Assembly: GCA_017411665.1 (NCBI GenBank)
Contig: JAFQPT010000259.1
Coordinates: 1-19,088, forward strand
Origin: Oscillospiraceae bacterium
GTDB taxonomy: Bacteria > Bacillota_A > Clostridia > Oscillospirales > Oscillospiraceae
Length of the DNA stretch: 19,088 bases
Direction: 5' to 3'
Both the position numbers and the translations under genes were made by a program. Shown here in pieces: positions 7,130 through 15,034 of the stretch (positions are counted from its first letter, which is position 1; each line of letters opens with the position of its first letter). Under the pieces are notes generated by a model. It was not told the DNA's origin. It was given only the letters and a program-made list of their open reading frames with translations, and did not search any database.

Positions 7130-10100
7130 TCAATCGTTGCCGCTGACGGTCAGGGTACAGCCATCCAATCCCTCGCAGGAGAGTTTATACCGTCTGGCGG
7201 AGGTAAGTCCGGTGAACAGACAATCATTATCGTCGCTGCTCACCTTTGCCTCCAGAATCTCCGCGTTGTTCTGGCTGATATCCACCAAAACGATTTTGCC
7301 ATCGAAGTCGGCATCCGACTCCACTTCCACAGCAATCTGCGTAGAGTTGGTGTAGAACACATAGCGGTCAATTTCATCCACGGTTGCCTCAATGTCTGAA
7401 ATGGTAAGGTCGTGCTCCACAACCGGGTGAGCGTCCATGTTGCTGTCGACCAGCGTTATGATACCGCCCTCTTGCTCCGGATTCGGCTCCAGATGCAGGC
7501 CGGTACCCACAATAGACGCTGTGTAGATGGGCCGCCCATCGGAGTTTCCGCCTGCTCCTTCAATATAAAGGGTGCCGGAGCAGATGTTTTCGTCCCCGTT
7601 CAGAACGGTGAACTGAATCGCTGCCCTGCTGACCCGGAGCGCATCTTCATCCTGCGGAGACCAGCAGAGGGGTACGCCCTTCTTGAAGGTCATATTGTGG
7701 TCAGATGTTTTGCCGGGTGTTTCCCAATCGACCAAAAGACCATCCACACATACTGCGGAAATCTCCGTGTAGTCCATATCAAATGTAAAGGGGAACACAG
7801 GGCTGCGGGAACTGAGCATGGGGGCGTATTCCCACTGCGCCACGCCCATGGCGGACTCTGGTATTAGACTGTAGATGCTCCACAGGTAGGTGCCCATGCG
7901 GTCGTTATTACGAAGCTCCACCAGCCAGAGGTCTCCGTCGACTCTTAACAGGAATCTGTTTTTCTCTATCGGCTGATACAGAATCTCGTCATATAACTGG
8001 CCTATGCCTTTCATGGCACCGAAACCGCCGGGAACATAGAGCGCCGCCCATTCTTCATCCGTATAGGGGAACTCCTGCCATTCCCATTTCTCAACATCGG
8101 CTTCGTATCTTGCCGGTACACTTTCTCCCGTGTCTACAGCAGGAGATTCTACGGGGGGATTGGAGCTGATGCTCACGATGTGACCGTCATTTTGGCTTAT
8201 AATAACAAAACTGTTTTCATTGATGATATACCGATAGCCGGAATCGCCGCCAGGAGACCAATAGGAGCTTAGGGGATTCATGTAGATACATTGATAGGAG
8301 ACATAGGCTGTGCCGGGGATAAGCTCGTCAGCAGTCAGTTCCTTGGGCTGAGATGGCTCATTCACGGGCTTAAACACAACCTTCATGGCATACACATCCG
8401 ACTGTCCCTTGATTTTGATGAAGTAATTTACATGGTCCTCCAAACTTTCCCTGCGTGCAATATCCATCGTAAAGAGGCCGTCCTCGTTCCGCGCAATCTC
8501 CAAATTGTTTCGTTCAATGAAGGTTGAATTCTCGCCCTTTCGGTAGTAATCTTCGCTGACCACCAGCGTACTGGCATCGGCCTCCACGGAAAACTGCAAT
8601 GTTCCCGATTCGTTGACATAGGCAACAGGCCAGTTGCCAGTGTCCCGGTCAATATCGGTATCGGGGAAGTAGGCCAGTTCAATGGAGGCGCTGTTCCCAT
8701 CGCTGACAGCGTTGCACTTCAGGAGGTCTGTACGTTCCAGCTCGAATATCCACCGAATGAGGGAGCCTTCTTCGGCGGCAGCATGGTTATTACCCACGTC
8801 GTAGCCATAGCACAGGAAGACATCATCCGTATGGGTCAGAATCAGATAATAGAATACACCACTTTCACTGTCTTCAACATCAAGCCGCCACGCCTGCTTT
8901 GTCTGCTCCCGGATACTTTCAGCACCGTATCGGGCGCCGTCCCATCCGGAGAGATTGCCCGGGTCTTTGAAGTAGTCATCGAATCGCAGACCGGAGAGCT
9001 TGATATCCTTAAATGCGCCGTGATGCTGCACCCATTCCCCGGAATCCGAACCGTCAAACGCGTCTCCGGCAACAAACAGCTGATAATCCGAGGTGAGCTG
9101 ATATTGTGGCGTGGTGTTCCTGGTATAGCCAAAGGAATACCGGGTGTCCTGATATATAATCCTGCCAACGCGATAAGCGTGGCAGAACGGCTCCGGGGCG
9201 TGATGGCTTGCGTCCGAGGGATTGGTCAGCAGACACACCGCAAGAACAAGGCAGGCGACCGCGGCCACCAGTACCACCCAAAAGGCTGGCTTCTTCCAAT
9301 TTGCAAGATTGTGGATGCGTCCTTTCGTGTTGCCCTCTCCAAAGGCAAGGGGCATGCCTGCAATGATGTGCTTTCCGGTGGCGAGGCTCAAAAGGGAAGC
9401 GGTATAGTCCGCCAGAACGCCCTCTCCCATCTTCTTCACCACAGCCTCGTCGCAGCTCATCTCCATATCCTTTCCGGAGAGGATGAAGGCTGCCCACACC
9501 AGTGGATTGAACCAGTGGATGCACAAGGCGGCGAAGGCCAGTGCCTTCACAATATGGTCGCCTCGCCGTATATGGTGCTGCTCATGGAGCAGGATGTAGG
9601 ATTGCTCTTTCTCCTCCATAGTGGAGGGCAGATAGATTTTCGGACGGAACAGCCCCAGAACAAAGGGGGATGTGATGCCGTCCGCAAGATAGATGTTATC
9701 CCGCACCCGTACGGCAATCAATAGCTTTCTGCGCAAACGGATATAGGTGGCAAGACCGTAGATGACCATGACCAGCACACCTGCTCCCCAGACATAGGTG
9801 GCAATGAACACAGGACCCTCCAGCGGGTCAGCCCGCAGCTGTTCCTCGCCTTGGGGCAAGGTATCATTGATGACCTCGCTGACACCGGGGACGGGCAGGA
9901 CAACGGACGGATACTCTGTGTGGACGATATTCTCCGGTACATATTCCATCACGCTCGTCAGCGTACCTGTTTCCTCTGTGGGAGCGTCAAGGAGATTGTA
10001 GAGGGAAAGACTGGACCCGATAGATATCGGGCACAGTAGCCGGAACAGCACCACGCCCCAAAGGGCGTAGGAGATGACCTTGGGCGCCTTTTTCAGAAGC

Positions 10101-10186
10101 AGGCGCAGTAGTATCACAAGGACAATAGCCACGCTTGCTGTCAGGCTCATATTTATCAGTTTGGGTAGAAACGAATAGAAAGACAT
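7130..10186 (-). CDS. M56 family (BlaR1/MecR1-like) membrane metallopeptidase with very long ectodomain
   Basis: This is a 1018-residue sensor protease, far longer than the roughly 600 residues of classical BlaR1. Membrane helices lie at about 14-32, 37-56 and 126-150. The zinc protease motif HEQHH is at 201-205, with the downstream acidic ligand region DMEMSCDEAVVKK (240-252), and a last helix at about 301-323. Residues about 325-1018 are predicted outside the cell and contain no penicillin-binding domain: no SxxK/SxN/KTG set was seen. They instead look like a chain of beta-rich clostridial domains (for example YSFGYTRNTT and a final Ig-like stretch from about 940). In BlaR1 systems, ligand binding outside activates the protease, leading to loss of the BlaI repressor. 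ATG 10186 was chosen over one 24 bases upstream because GGAGGTGA sits just before it. blaI-like gene and protease are 4 bases apart. Confidence 0.9.
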   Translation of the reverse strand: MSFYSFLPKLINMSLTASVAIVLVILLRLLLKKAPKVISYALWGVVLFRLLCPISIGSSLSLYNLLDAPTEETGTLTSVMEYVPENIVHTEYPSVVLPVPGVSEVINDTLPQGEEQLRADPLEGPVFIATYVWGAGVLVMVIYGLATYIRLRRKLLIAVRVRDNIYLADGITSPFVLGLFRPKIYLPSTMEEKEQSYILLHEQHHIRRGDHIVKALAFAALCIHWFNPLVWAAFILSGKDMEMSCDEAVVKKMGEGVLADYTASLLSLATGKHIIAGMPLAFGEGNTKGRIHNLANWKKPAFWVVLVAAVACLVLAVCLLTNPSDASHHAPEPFCHAYRVGRIIYQDTRYSFGYTRNTTPQYQLTSDYQLFVAGDAFDGSDSGEWVQHHGAFKDIKLSGLRFDDYFKDPGNLSGWDGARYGAESIREQTKQAWRLDVEDSESGVFYYLILTHTDDVFLCYGYDVGNNHAAAEEGSLIRWIFELERTDLLKCNAVSDGNSASIELAYFPDTDIDRDTGNWPVAYVNESGTLQFSVEADASTLVVSEDYYRKGENSTFIERNNLEIARNEDGLFTMDIARRESLEDHVNYFIKIKGQSDVYAMKVVFKPVNEPSQPKELTADELIPGTAYVSYQCIYMNPLSSYWSPGGDSGYRYIINENSFVIISQNDGHIVSISSNPPVESPAVDTGESVPARYEADVEKWEWQEFPYTDEEWAALYVPGGFGAMKGIGQLYDEILYQPIEKNRFLLRVDGDLWLVELRNNDRMGTYLWSIYSLIPESAMGVAQWEYAPMLSSRSPVFPFTFDMDYTEISAVCVDGLLVDWETPGKTSDHNMTFKKGVPLCWSPQDEDALRVSRAAIQFTVLNGDENICSGTLYIEGAGGNSDGRPIYTASIVGTGLHLEPNPEQEGGIITLVDSNMDAHPVVEHDLTISDIEATVDEIDRYVFYTNSTQIAVEVESDADFDGKIVLVDISQNNAEILEAKVSSDDNDCLFTGLTSARRYKLSCEGLDGCTLTVSGND

Positions 10187-10190
10187 GAAA

Positions 10191-10544
10191 TCACCTCCGC
10201 AGCCCGTCAATGACCTTTTTCAGCTCCTCAACTTCCTCGTCCGTCAACTTGTTTCTGGAACCAAAGGAAACAAGGAACGCAGGCAGAGACCCGTCAAAGG
10301 TCTCCTCCAAAAACTTCTCGCTCTTTTGTGCGTAGAACTCCTCCCGGGAAATGAGGGAAGTGACCGTCTTTCCCGTGGTCTGAAAGATGCCCCGCTCACA
10401 GAGCCGGGACAGCACCGTATAGGATGTGGAACGCTTCCAACCAAACTCCTGTTCTGCCATCGAAGCAATTTCGCTGCGGGAAATCGGCTCGTTATTCCAA
10501 ATGAAGTCAGCAAATCTGGATTCCAGAGGACCCATAGTAATCAT
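10191..10544 (-). CDS. BlaI/MecI/CopY-family transcriptional repressor
   Basis: This 117-residue DNA-binding repressor has the family winged helix at about residues 5-65. Recognition region ISRSEIASMAEQEFGWKRST is followed by SYTVLSRLCERGIF and a wing around GKTVTSLISREEF. The helical C-terminal half (about 75-117, DEEVEELKKVIDGL) is for dimerisation and, in relatives, carries the inactivating cleavage site. ATG 10544 has AGGAGGAGG six bases upstream. The gene directly precedes an M56 protease gene and lies behind a promoter overlapped by a TACAT-N-ATGTA palindrome, the BlaI-type operator. It therefore probably represses its own operon. The signal is not necessarily a beta-lactam, since the partner lacks a penicillin-binding domain. 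Confidence 0.93.
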   Translation of the reverse strand: MITMGPLESRFADFIWNNEPISRSEIASMAEQEFGWKRSTSYTVLSRLCERGIFQTTGKTVTSLISREEFYAQKSEKFLEETFDGSLPAFLVSFGSRNKLTDEEVEELKKVIDGLRR

Positions 10545-10563
10545 AAAAAGCCTCCTCCTTTCT

Positions 10564-10580
10564 TTCTACATCATGTCGAC
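10564..10580. promoter_or_regulatory. Second, degenerate BlaI-type operator
   Basis: TTCTACATCATGTCGAC matches the perfect operator at 10588-10604 in 15 of 17 positions, with both differences in the right half-site. Its centre is 24 bases from the other centre. It lies downstream of the promoter, within the start of the transcript, as expected for a second, weaker repressor site. Confidence 0.7.
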
Positions 10581-10586
10581 AAAATA

Positions 10587-10615
10587 ATTCTACATCATGT
10601 AGAAAAATAAGTCAA
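10587..10615 (-). promoter_or_regulatory. Sigma-A promoter of the blaI-like/M56 operon
   Basis: Read on the minus strand, TTGACT (10610-10615, 5 of 6) and TAGAAT (10587-10592, 5 of 6) are 17 bases apart. The perfect operator 10588-10604 covers the -10 element and most of the spacer, so bound repressor would block polymerase. Confidence 0.85.
10588..10604. promoter_or_regulatory. Perfect BlaI-type operator palindrome
   Basis: TTCTACATCATGTAGAA is a perfect 17-base palindrome (8-base arms, one central base) with the TACA...TGTA core known for BlaI/MecI operators. It overlaps the -10 and spacer of the only promoter upstream of the repressor gene. Confidence 0.87.
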
Positions 10616-10655
10616 GAGAAAAGCACGCCGGAGATAGAATTTCGTCCGGCGTGCT
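10616..10655 (-). terminator. Rho-independent terminator of the ECF/lipoprotein operon
   Basis: On the minus strand an 11-base-pair stem (AGCACGCCGGA with TCCGGCGTGCT; plus-strand positions 10622-10632 and 10645-10655, 12-base loop) is followed by TTTTCTC. It closes the operon ending at 10666. Its tail touches the -35 element of the next operon (10610-10615), insulating that promoter from read-through. Confidence 0.88.
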
Positions 10656-10665
10656 GTTTTATCGC

Positions 10666-11913
10666 TCAGTTAACACCGATGGGAATAAGACCGAGGTCCT
10701 TAATTGCGTCCTGTCCTTCCACGCCACGAAGCCAATCGATAACAGCACGAGCGCTGTGGCCCTCCGGCAGGTCGGCGCGGATGACAGCATAGTATCCGTC
10801 GCTCAGGGAATAGGTGCCGTTCGCAATGTTTTCGGCAGAGGGGGCAACACCGTCATAGGAGAGGATTTTCAAGCTGTCTCCAATGCCGGTTATCTCCGTA
10901 ATATTCTGGAGGTAGGTGTAAAGGGTATAGCCGATGGCATAGCTGTTGGTGGGTTTGCTGTCGAAGCCGCCATTGTGATAGAAGGCAACGAGGTCCAGAA
11001 GACCCTCCATAGTCAGCTCCGCATAATTCTTCTGGATGTCGGGATGCATTGGTTCATTCTCCAGCACCAGGTTATCCATCTGGGACTGGCTCCCGCTGTC
11101 AGCGTTGCGGCAGATGGGGACCAGCTCCCGGTCGGGACCGCCCAGTTCAGACCAGTTGGTGATGCCGTAGTCCAGATAGATGCTGCGAATCTGCTCCCGG
11201 GTGACGCCCTCGGTAGTGTTTTCCTTTGGGGTCACGAAGATAAGGGCCTCGGCCGCTACCTTCGTGAAGACCAGCTCCACACCGGCGTCCTCTGCCGCTT
11301 GCAGTACATCCTCGGAGGCATAGGGTACGAAGATAAGGTCTACCTCGCCGTCAATCAGCTTGTGGTAGGAGGGGACTGTTTTGGACGCTTCCAAGGAATA
11401 CACTTTCTCGTATTCGGCGGTTCCCTCCTCGTACATGGCCCGGTGAATCGCCTTTACTATGCTCAGTGTAGAAGTGGAGCCGTCTATGCGGGGATAATTC
11501 TCGGCTGTGATGCCGAAGGCTTTGGCCGTGTCTGTCATCAGAGCATCTTCCGGAAGCGGGTCATCGGTAGTGGTGGGGGAAGGCGCAGTCGGCTTTGTGG
11601 TGCCAGCCGTTGTCTCCACCTCGTTGATGGCGACTTCCATGACGTTTCCATCGCCGTCATAAGTGACCACAACACGCTTCGCATTTTCTAAATCCCAGTA
11701 TTCCCCATAGAAGCCGGAGAGGGTGCCGTCCGGTTCTCCCCATTGCTTCTGAACATCCTCCTGCGTATAGCCGGACAGTTTCTCGGCGGTCCATTCCGCG
11801 GATTCCTGCATCACAAGGTCGAGGGATGGGATGCCATCCACCTCGGTTTCGCCACAGGCGGCCAGAGCAATCAGACATGCAAGGGAGAGGAATAGAGCAA
11901 ACAATCTTTTCAT
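10666..11913 (-). CDS. Lipoprotein: BamE-like N-terminal domain plus PstS-like substrate-binding domain
   Basis: This is a 415-residue exported lipoprotein. The signal peptide ends in lipobox LAAC with Cys20 as the lipidated residue. Residues about 33-98 look like a small BamE/SmpA-type domain (GYTQEDVQKQWGEPDG; VVVTYDGDGNVMEVAIN). A Thr/Pro linker (about 100-120) leads to a periplasmic-binding-protein fold of PstS type (about 125-415). There, DGSTSTLSIVKAIH (144-157) and RNADSGSQSQMDNLV (269-283) resemble the Ser/Thr and Arg..SG(S/T) loops that hold phosphate in PstS. No permease or ATPase genes are nearby, so it is unlikely to be a transporter subunit here and may be a binding sensor. ATG 11913 is taken because it starts the signal peptide and has AGGAGG about 11 bases upstream. 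A TTG 36 bases upstream is less likely. It is the last gene of the ECF operon. Confidence 0.85.
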   Translation of the reverse strand: MKRLFALFLSLACLIALAACGETEVDGIPSLDLVMQESAEWTAEKLSGYTQEDVQKQWGEPDGTLSGFYGEYWDLENAKRVVVTYDGDGNVMEVAINEVETTAGTTKPTAPSPTTTDDPLPEDALMTDTAKAFGITAENYPRIDGSTSTLSIVKAIHRAMYEEGTAEYEKVYSLEASKTVPSYHKLIDGEVDLIFVPYASEDVLQAAEDAGVELVFTKVAAEALIFVTPKENTTEGVTREQIRSIYLDYGITNWSELGGPDRELVPICRNADSGSQSQMDNLVLENEPMHPDIQKNYAELTMEGLLDLVAFYHNGGFDSKPTNSYAIGYTLYTYLQNITEITGIGDSLKILSYDGVAPSAENIANGTYSLSDGYYAVIRADLPEGHSARAVIDWLRGVEGQDAIKDLGLIPIGVN

Positions 11914-11945
11914 ATAGGCGATTACCTCCTGCGGTGAAATTGCGG

Positions 11946-13199
11946 TCAATTCAGTTCAAACTCCGCGTAGAATTTATAGTTATCATAGTCTCCTGTACCG
12001 CGGAAATCCATGATTTCTTTTCCAATGCGATACCTGCCCGCACCGAGATTTGGATAGAGCCATTCGAGGTTGACGTCCCATTCCACAGTACCGTTCATGG
12101 GAATCATCCATGCTTCTGAGGTGAAAGCAACTTCCACCATATCCCGGGGCGTCGGCTCCCAGGTTCCATTAACCCAGGACTCCAGCCAGAAGGGGGCGCC
12201 GGTCATCAGCTCGCCGGTGGGGGCGCCGCCGGACTGGGTGCAGACAAGGGTGAGGCCTTTTGCTGTCACATCTTTCGCCGTCAGCGTCACGCCTAAATCA
12301 ATGTCAGACAATTCAGAGGCAGGGCCGGAATAGAAGGAATATCGCGCTGTGCCGCCCCATTCCGGATTATTCCATTTGGCGGTCACTTCATAAATCCGGC
12401 TGTCTGGATACAGGTCAATTCTCCCGCCGGACACCGCGATTTCATCAGAAGGGGTGTCATAATTGCCCCAACAATCGGTACTCCAGCAACGGGCGGACAA
12501 TTCATTAGGTGGGATATAGAAGGTCAGCTCAATGCTGACGCCATTTGCATCCAGAGCAGGTATGGTGTCCTTGCAGTCCAAAGGACTTGCGGAGTCGGCC
12601 TCTATCCCTGTAGATGTGCCATCTCCGTTGGGATAAATCCAGGAAAACGTGCCGGGGAGGGCAGTCGTTTCTTTGCCGTCACGCGTATCCCTGACAACAA
12701 GGGCAGGGGGCTGCTTCAACACAATGTCATCAGCACCCGCGCCGTTCGTCTGCACACTATCCGGTGCCTCAATGGGAGGTCTGGAGGGGTTTGATACAGA
12801 GAACCATTCACCTTCAATGACCAGATGGCTGTTATCGGGACCGCCAACGTAGTAGGTAAAGCCGGGGTAGTCCCCTTCGGTCAACTCAAAGGAATACATT
12901 TCTCCGCCCTCGGCGTCGCCGGGGGACTGCCCTTCCGCATAGGTCTTATGTTCATACTTCAATCCGGCCGCCCAATCGCGCAGGGTATCCACATCCTCGC
13001 CTTCTGCGGTCCATTCCTCTACTTGTCCGCTGAGGACATGCATGATGTCAACTTTGGTAACGTCGTCGCCAATGTAAGCGGCATAGGGACGGCCACTGCG
13101 GTCACCGGAGCCGGGGACATTTGTGTTGGAATCTGCTCCACAGCCGGCAAAAGAAAGAATGCATACGCAACTCAATAATACACCGACAATTCTTTTCAT
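11946..13199 (-). CDS. Lipoprotein with C-terminal bacterial Ig-like domain
   Basis: This is a 417-residue exported lipoprotein: signal peptide MKRIVGVLLSCVCILSFAGC with Cys20. Residues about 38-137 form one domain (DVDTLRDWAAGL; GFTYYVGGPDNSHLVIEGEW). Residues about 158-290 form a second, beta-rich one (PPALVVRDTRDGKETTALPG; YEVTAKWNNPEWGG) of a kind I associate with clostridial lipoproteins and M56 ectodomains. Residues about 300-417 resemble the Big_14 bacterial Ig-like domain (GVTLTAKDVTAKGLTLVC; LGAGRYRIGKEIMDF). ATG 13199 has GGAGG at about 8 bases. The gene is 18 bases after the previous lipoprotein gene and 32 bases before the next. It probably acts at the cell surface; no catalytic motif was seen. 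Confidence 0.8.
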   Translation of the reverse strand: MKRIVGVLLSCVCILSFAGCGADSNTNVPGSGDRSGRPYAAYIGDDVTKVDIMHVLSGQVEEWTAEGEDVDTLRDWAAGLKYEHKTYAEGQSPGDAEGGEMYSFELTEGDYPGFTYYVGGPDNSHLVIEGEWFSVSNPSRPPIEAPDSVQTNGAGADDIVLKQPPALVVRDTRDGKETTALPGTFSWIYPNGDGTSTGIEADSASPLDCKDTIPALDANGVSIELTFYIPPNELSARCWSTDCWGNYDTPSDEIAVSGGRIDLYPDSRIYEVTAKWNNPEWGGTARYSFYSGPASELSDIDLGVTLTAKDVTAKGLTLVCTQSGGAPTGELMTGAPFWLESWVNGTWEPTPRDMVEVAFTSEAWMIPMNGTVEWDVNLEWLYPNLGAGRYRIGKEIMDFRGTGDYDNYKFYAEFELN

Positions 13200-13217
13200 G
13201 TGAATTCCTCCGACAAT

Positions 13218-13934
13218 TCAATCCACAAAATACGAGGTGAAGTCCATAATTTGTTCCGCCCTCAATATGGCATGCGGTTCAAATACACCGTCTTCATTTT
13301 CCTCTTGCTCGACCTCGGGCACCCCGGTATAGGTAATGTCCACCCAAGATGTTTTCGTTTCGTTTTCAACGCGGTATTCTTCCGGTAAGTACACGGTAAG
13401 AGCATAGGCAGCGTCGAAACCATGCTCCGGGTCTGTTCTGATATACAGGCTGTTTGTAGCAGGATATATTTCAGATATGAAGCCAGTAAACGAGGCGCTT
13501 TCCGGATGTACCATTGGCCCGGAGGAAATCGCAATATCCACCAGTTGGTCGAGATATCCGACATCAACTTCGCCATCAGTTACGATATAAGATTTACCAC
13601 CGCAGTCAATCCATGGCGTAGGGCCATAGGGAAGGCTCAGTTTGGCAAGCTGATTCCCGTCGCCGTCATGGAAAAACAATTCATAGCCCAGAACCGAAGG
13701 TTCTACATTCTTTTGCTCTTTGAGAGGAAGCGCAGAGAAGTGTTTCACGATGACATCCACATCCGCAGCGCCATCCAAAACCACGGTGGCATAGGGTTCG
13801 ACAGAGGCGCTGTCATAAGCGCGGATTTCAACCTTGACGGCGCCATCCAAATCATAAGGAAGACTGCTCCCGCTGCATCCCGCGAGGGCCAACAGCAGCG
13901 CCAGAGCAAGGATAAAAGAAGTCAGTTTTCTCAC
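13218..13934 (-). CDS. Lipoprotein with C-terminal OB/DUF3221-like domain
   Basis: This is a 238-residue lipoprotein beginning at GTG 13934. The signal peptide VRKLTSFILALALLLALAGC puts the lipidated Cys at 20. Residues about 25-130 form a domain with DVDVIVKHFSALPL and YELFFHDGDGNQLAKL. Residues about 147-232 form a small beta domain (FTGFISEIYPATNSLYIRTD) like the extracellular DUF3221 family and like the C-terminus of the anti-sigma-like protein encoded upstream. GTG is preferred because GGGGAGG lies 7 bases before it and the signal peptide starts there. The open frame extends 34 codons upstream but without a signal sequence. It directly follows a candidate ECF promoter, making it the first gene of the sigma-dependent part of the operon. 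Confidence 0.82.
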   Translation of the reverse strand: MRKLTSFILALALLLALAGCSGSSLPYDLDGAVKVEIRAYDSASVEPYATVVLDGAADVDVIVKHFSALPLKEQKNVEPSVLGYELFFHDGDGNQLAKLSLPYGPTPWIDCGGKSYIVTDGEVDVGYLDQLVDIAISSGPMVHPESASFTGFISEIYPATNSLYIRTDPEHGFDAAYALTVYLPEEYRVENETKTSWVDITYTGVPEVEQEENEDGVFEPHAILRAEQIMDFTSYFVD

Positions 13935-13964
13935 GGAAGCACCTCCCCATTCGATATATCTATA

Positions 13965-13991
13965 TAGACGAAAAATGCGGTAAAAAGTTCC
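13965..13991 (-). promoter_or_regulatory. Internal ECF-type promoter driving the three lipoprotein genes
   Basis: On the minus strand GGAACTTTTT (the GGAAC at plus positions 13987-13991) and CGTCTATATAG (CGTCTA at 13965-13970) are separated by 16 bases. This is the classic ECF promoter layout (AAC, 16-17 bases, CGTC). It lies between the anti-sigma stop (13994) and the lipoprotein GTG (13934), with a start point near 13958 and a leader of about 25 bases carrying the ribosome site. Confidence 0.7.
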
Positions 13992-13993
13992 TG

Positions 13994-15034
13994 TTACGGC
14001 TCCGCGAAAGCGACGCTGACCAGCTGCTGAGGCCAAATCGTCTTAATGGTGGCTGGTTCTCCTTCATAGGTGATGATTACTTGGTCATCCATAGAATAAT
14101 CATCAGCAGAGATGTCTGGGGGCAGAGTAACGGTGTAAACAAGGTCCTCTCCATCCGGCCGTACGCCAATGCGATTGGCATAGGGGTCCACACTATGGAC
14201 GGCGCCATACAGAACATTGCTGGCATCCGCATCGTCATCGGGTGTCTCTGTCACGACAGTCATCAATATGCGCAGGAAATCATCTTCACTGACGCCGCTG
14301 GCGTCTACATACCAGCCGACATCATTTTGCAGAAGCTCCACATAGAAGCGCTGTGCGCCATTTTCGTCTACATAGGAGAAGACGGAGAGGTCGTGGCCAT
14401 TCACAGAGGTGAAGCCAATCTGCTCCCCGGTCAAGGTGAAGATGTCATAGGGATGATGAAAGGCTTTGGTCAGCGTGATGTGCAGAGTCTGTGTACCGTC
14501 TGCATTTTCAAAGCGGACGCTGTTGCCATCATAGTAGGCGCCGCGCTCGCTGTTCTGATAGACGCCGTATCCTCGTTCGCTGTCGGCAAGGGACAGGTCG
14601 GGAAACGCCTCCTCGATAGGCAGTTCGATGCCGTAGTAGGAAAGCAGCTCCACATAGGTCATGGAAATATAATCCTCGCCCGGCAGAGCGATTTGCTGAT
14701 ATGTGGCGGGGTCCGGTTTGTCGACGAGATTGAAATGCGCTACAGGAAGTACCAGGTCAACAGGCAGCTCCGGGTCCACGGTCATGTAGCTCCCTTCGGT
14801 CACGCTGGCGACGGTTCCATCCTGGAATTCCCTTTCCTCCGGTTCGTCTATGGGTTCATTGAATGCAGGCTGTGAATCAAAGAGACCGCTGTGCCATGCG
14901 CCGAACCCGACAAGTGCGACAAGGCAGAAGCAGGACAGGGTGGAGACGATGCGCTTTGTGGCGCGCCTTCGCTCCGCAACGTATTTATCACGACGCTCCA
15001 GAATGGATTGCGCCACTTCATTATAATCCTTCAT
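13994..15034 (-). CDS. Single-pass membrane protein, probable anti-sigma factor of ECF module 2
   Basis: This is a 346-residue protein. The first 28 residues are cytoplasmic, polar and basic (NEVAQSILERRDKYVAERRR), followed by one membrane helix (about 29-48, STLSCFCLVALVGFGAW) and a large extracytoplasmic part. Within that, residues about 115-262 resemble DUF4367-type domains of Firmicute anti-sigma proteins (YVELLQNDVGWYVDASGVS). Residues about 275-343 form an OB/DUF3221-like domain (YGAVHSVDPYANRIGVRPDG). ATG 15034 has GGAGGG about 9 bases upstream and overlaps the sigma gene end by 14 bases, the usual coupling for sigma/anti-sigma pairs. Role is inferred from order and topology. The short cytoplasmic tail would have to bind the sigma factor. 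Confidence 0.8.
   Translation of the reverse strand: MKDYNEVAQSILERRDKYVAERRRATKRIVSTLSCFCLVALVGFGAWHSGLFDSQPAFNEPIDEPEEREFQDGTVASVTEGSYMTVDPELPVDLVLPVAHFNLVDKPDPATYQQIALPGEDYISMTYVELLSYYGIELPIEEAFPDLSLADSERGYGVYQNSERGAYYDGNSVRFENADGTQTLHITLTKAFHHPYDIFTLTGEQIGFTSVNGHDLSVFSYVDENGAQRFYVELLQNDVGWYVDASGVSEDDFLRILMTVVTETPDDDADASNVLYGAVHSVDPYANRIGVRPDGEDLVYTVTLPPDISADDYSMDDQVIITYEGEPATIKTIWPQQLVSVAFAEP

Noticed and set aside
8783..9724. Open frame of about 313 codons on the plus strand opposite the M56 gene
   Set aside because: Antisense to the conserved protease core and membrane helices; no recognisable domain.
10651..11691. Long open frame (about 346 codons) on the plus strand opposite the PstS-like lipoprotein gene
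   Set aside because: No family features and no ribosome site; the minus-strand gene has a signal peptide, lipobox and binding loops.
14081..14875. Open frame of about 264 codons on the plus strand opposite the anti-sigma-like gene
   Set aside because: No start signal and low-information composition; the minus-strand gene is coupled to the sigma gene and has a clear membrane helix.
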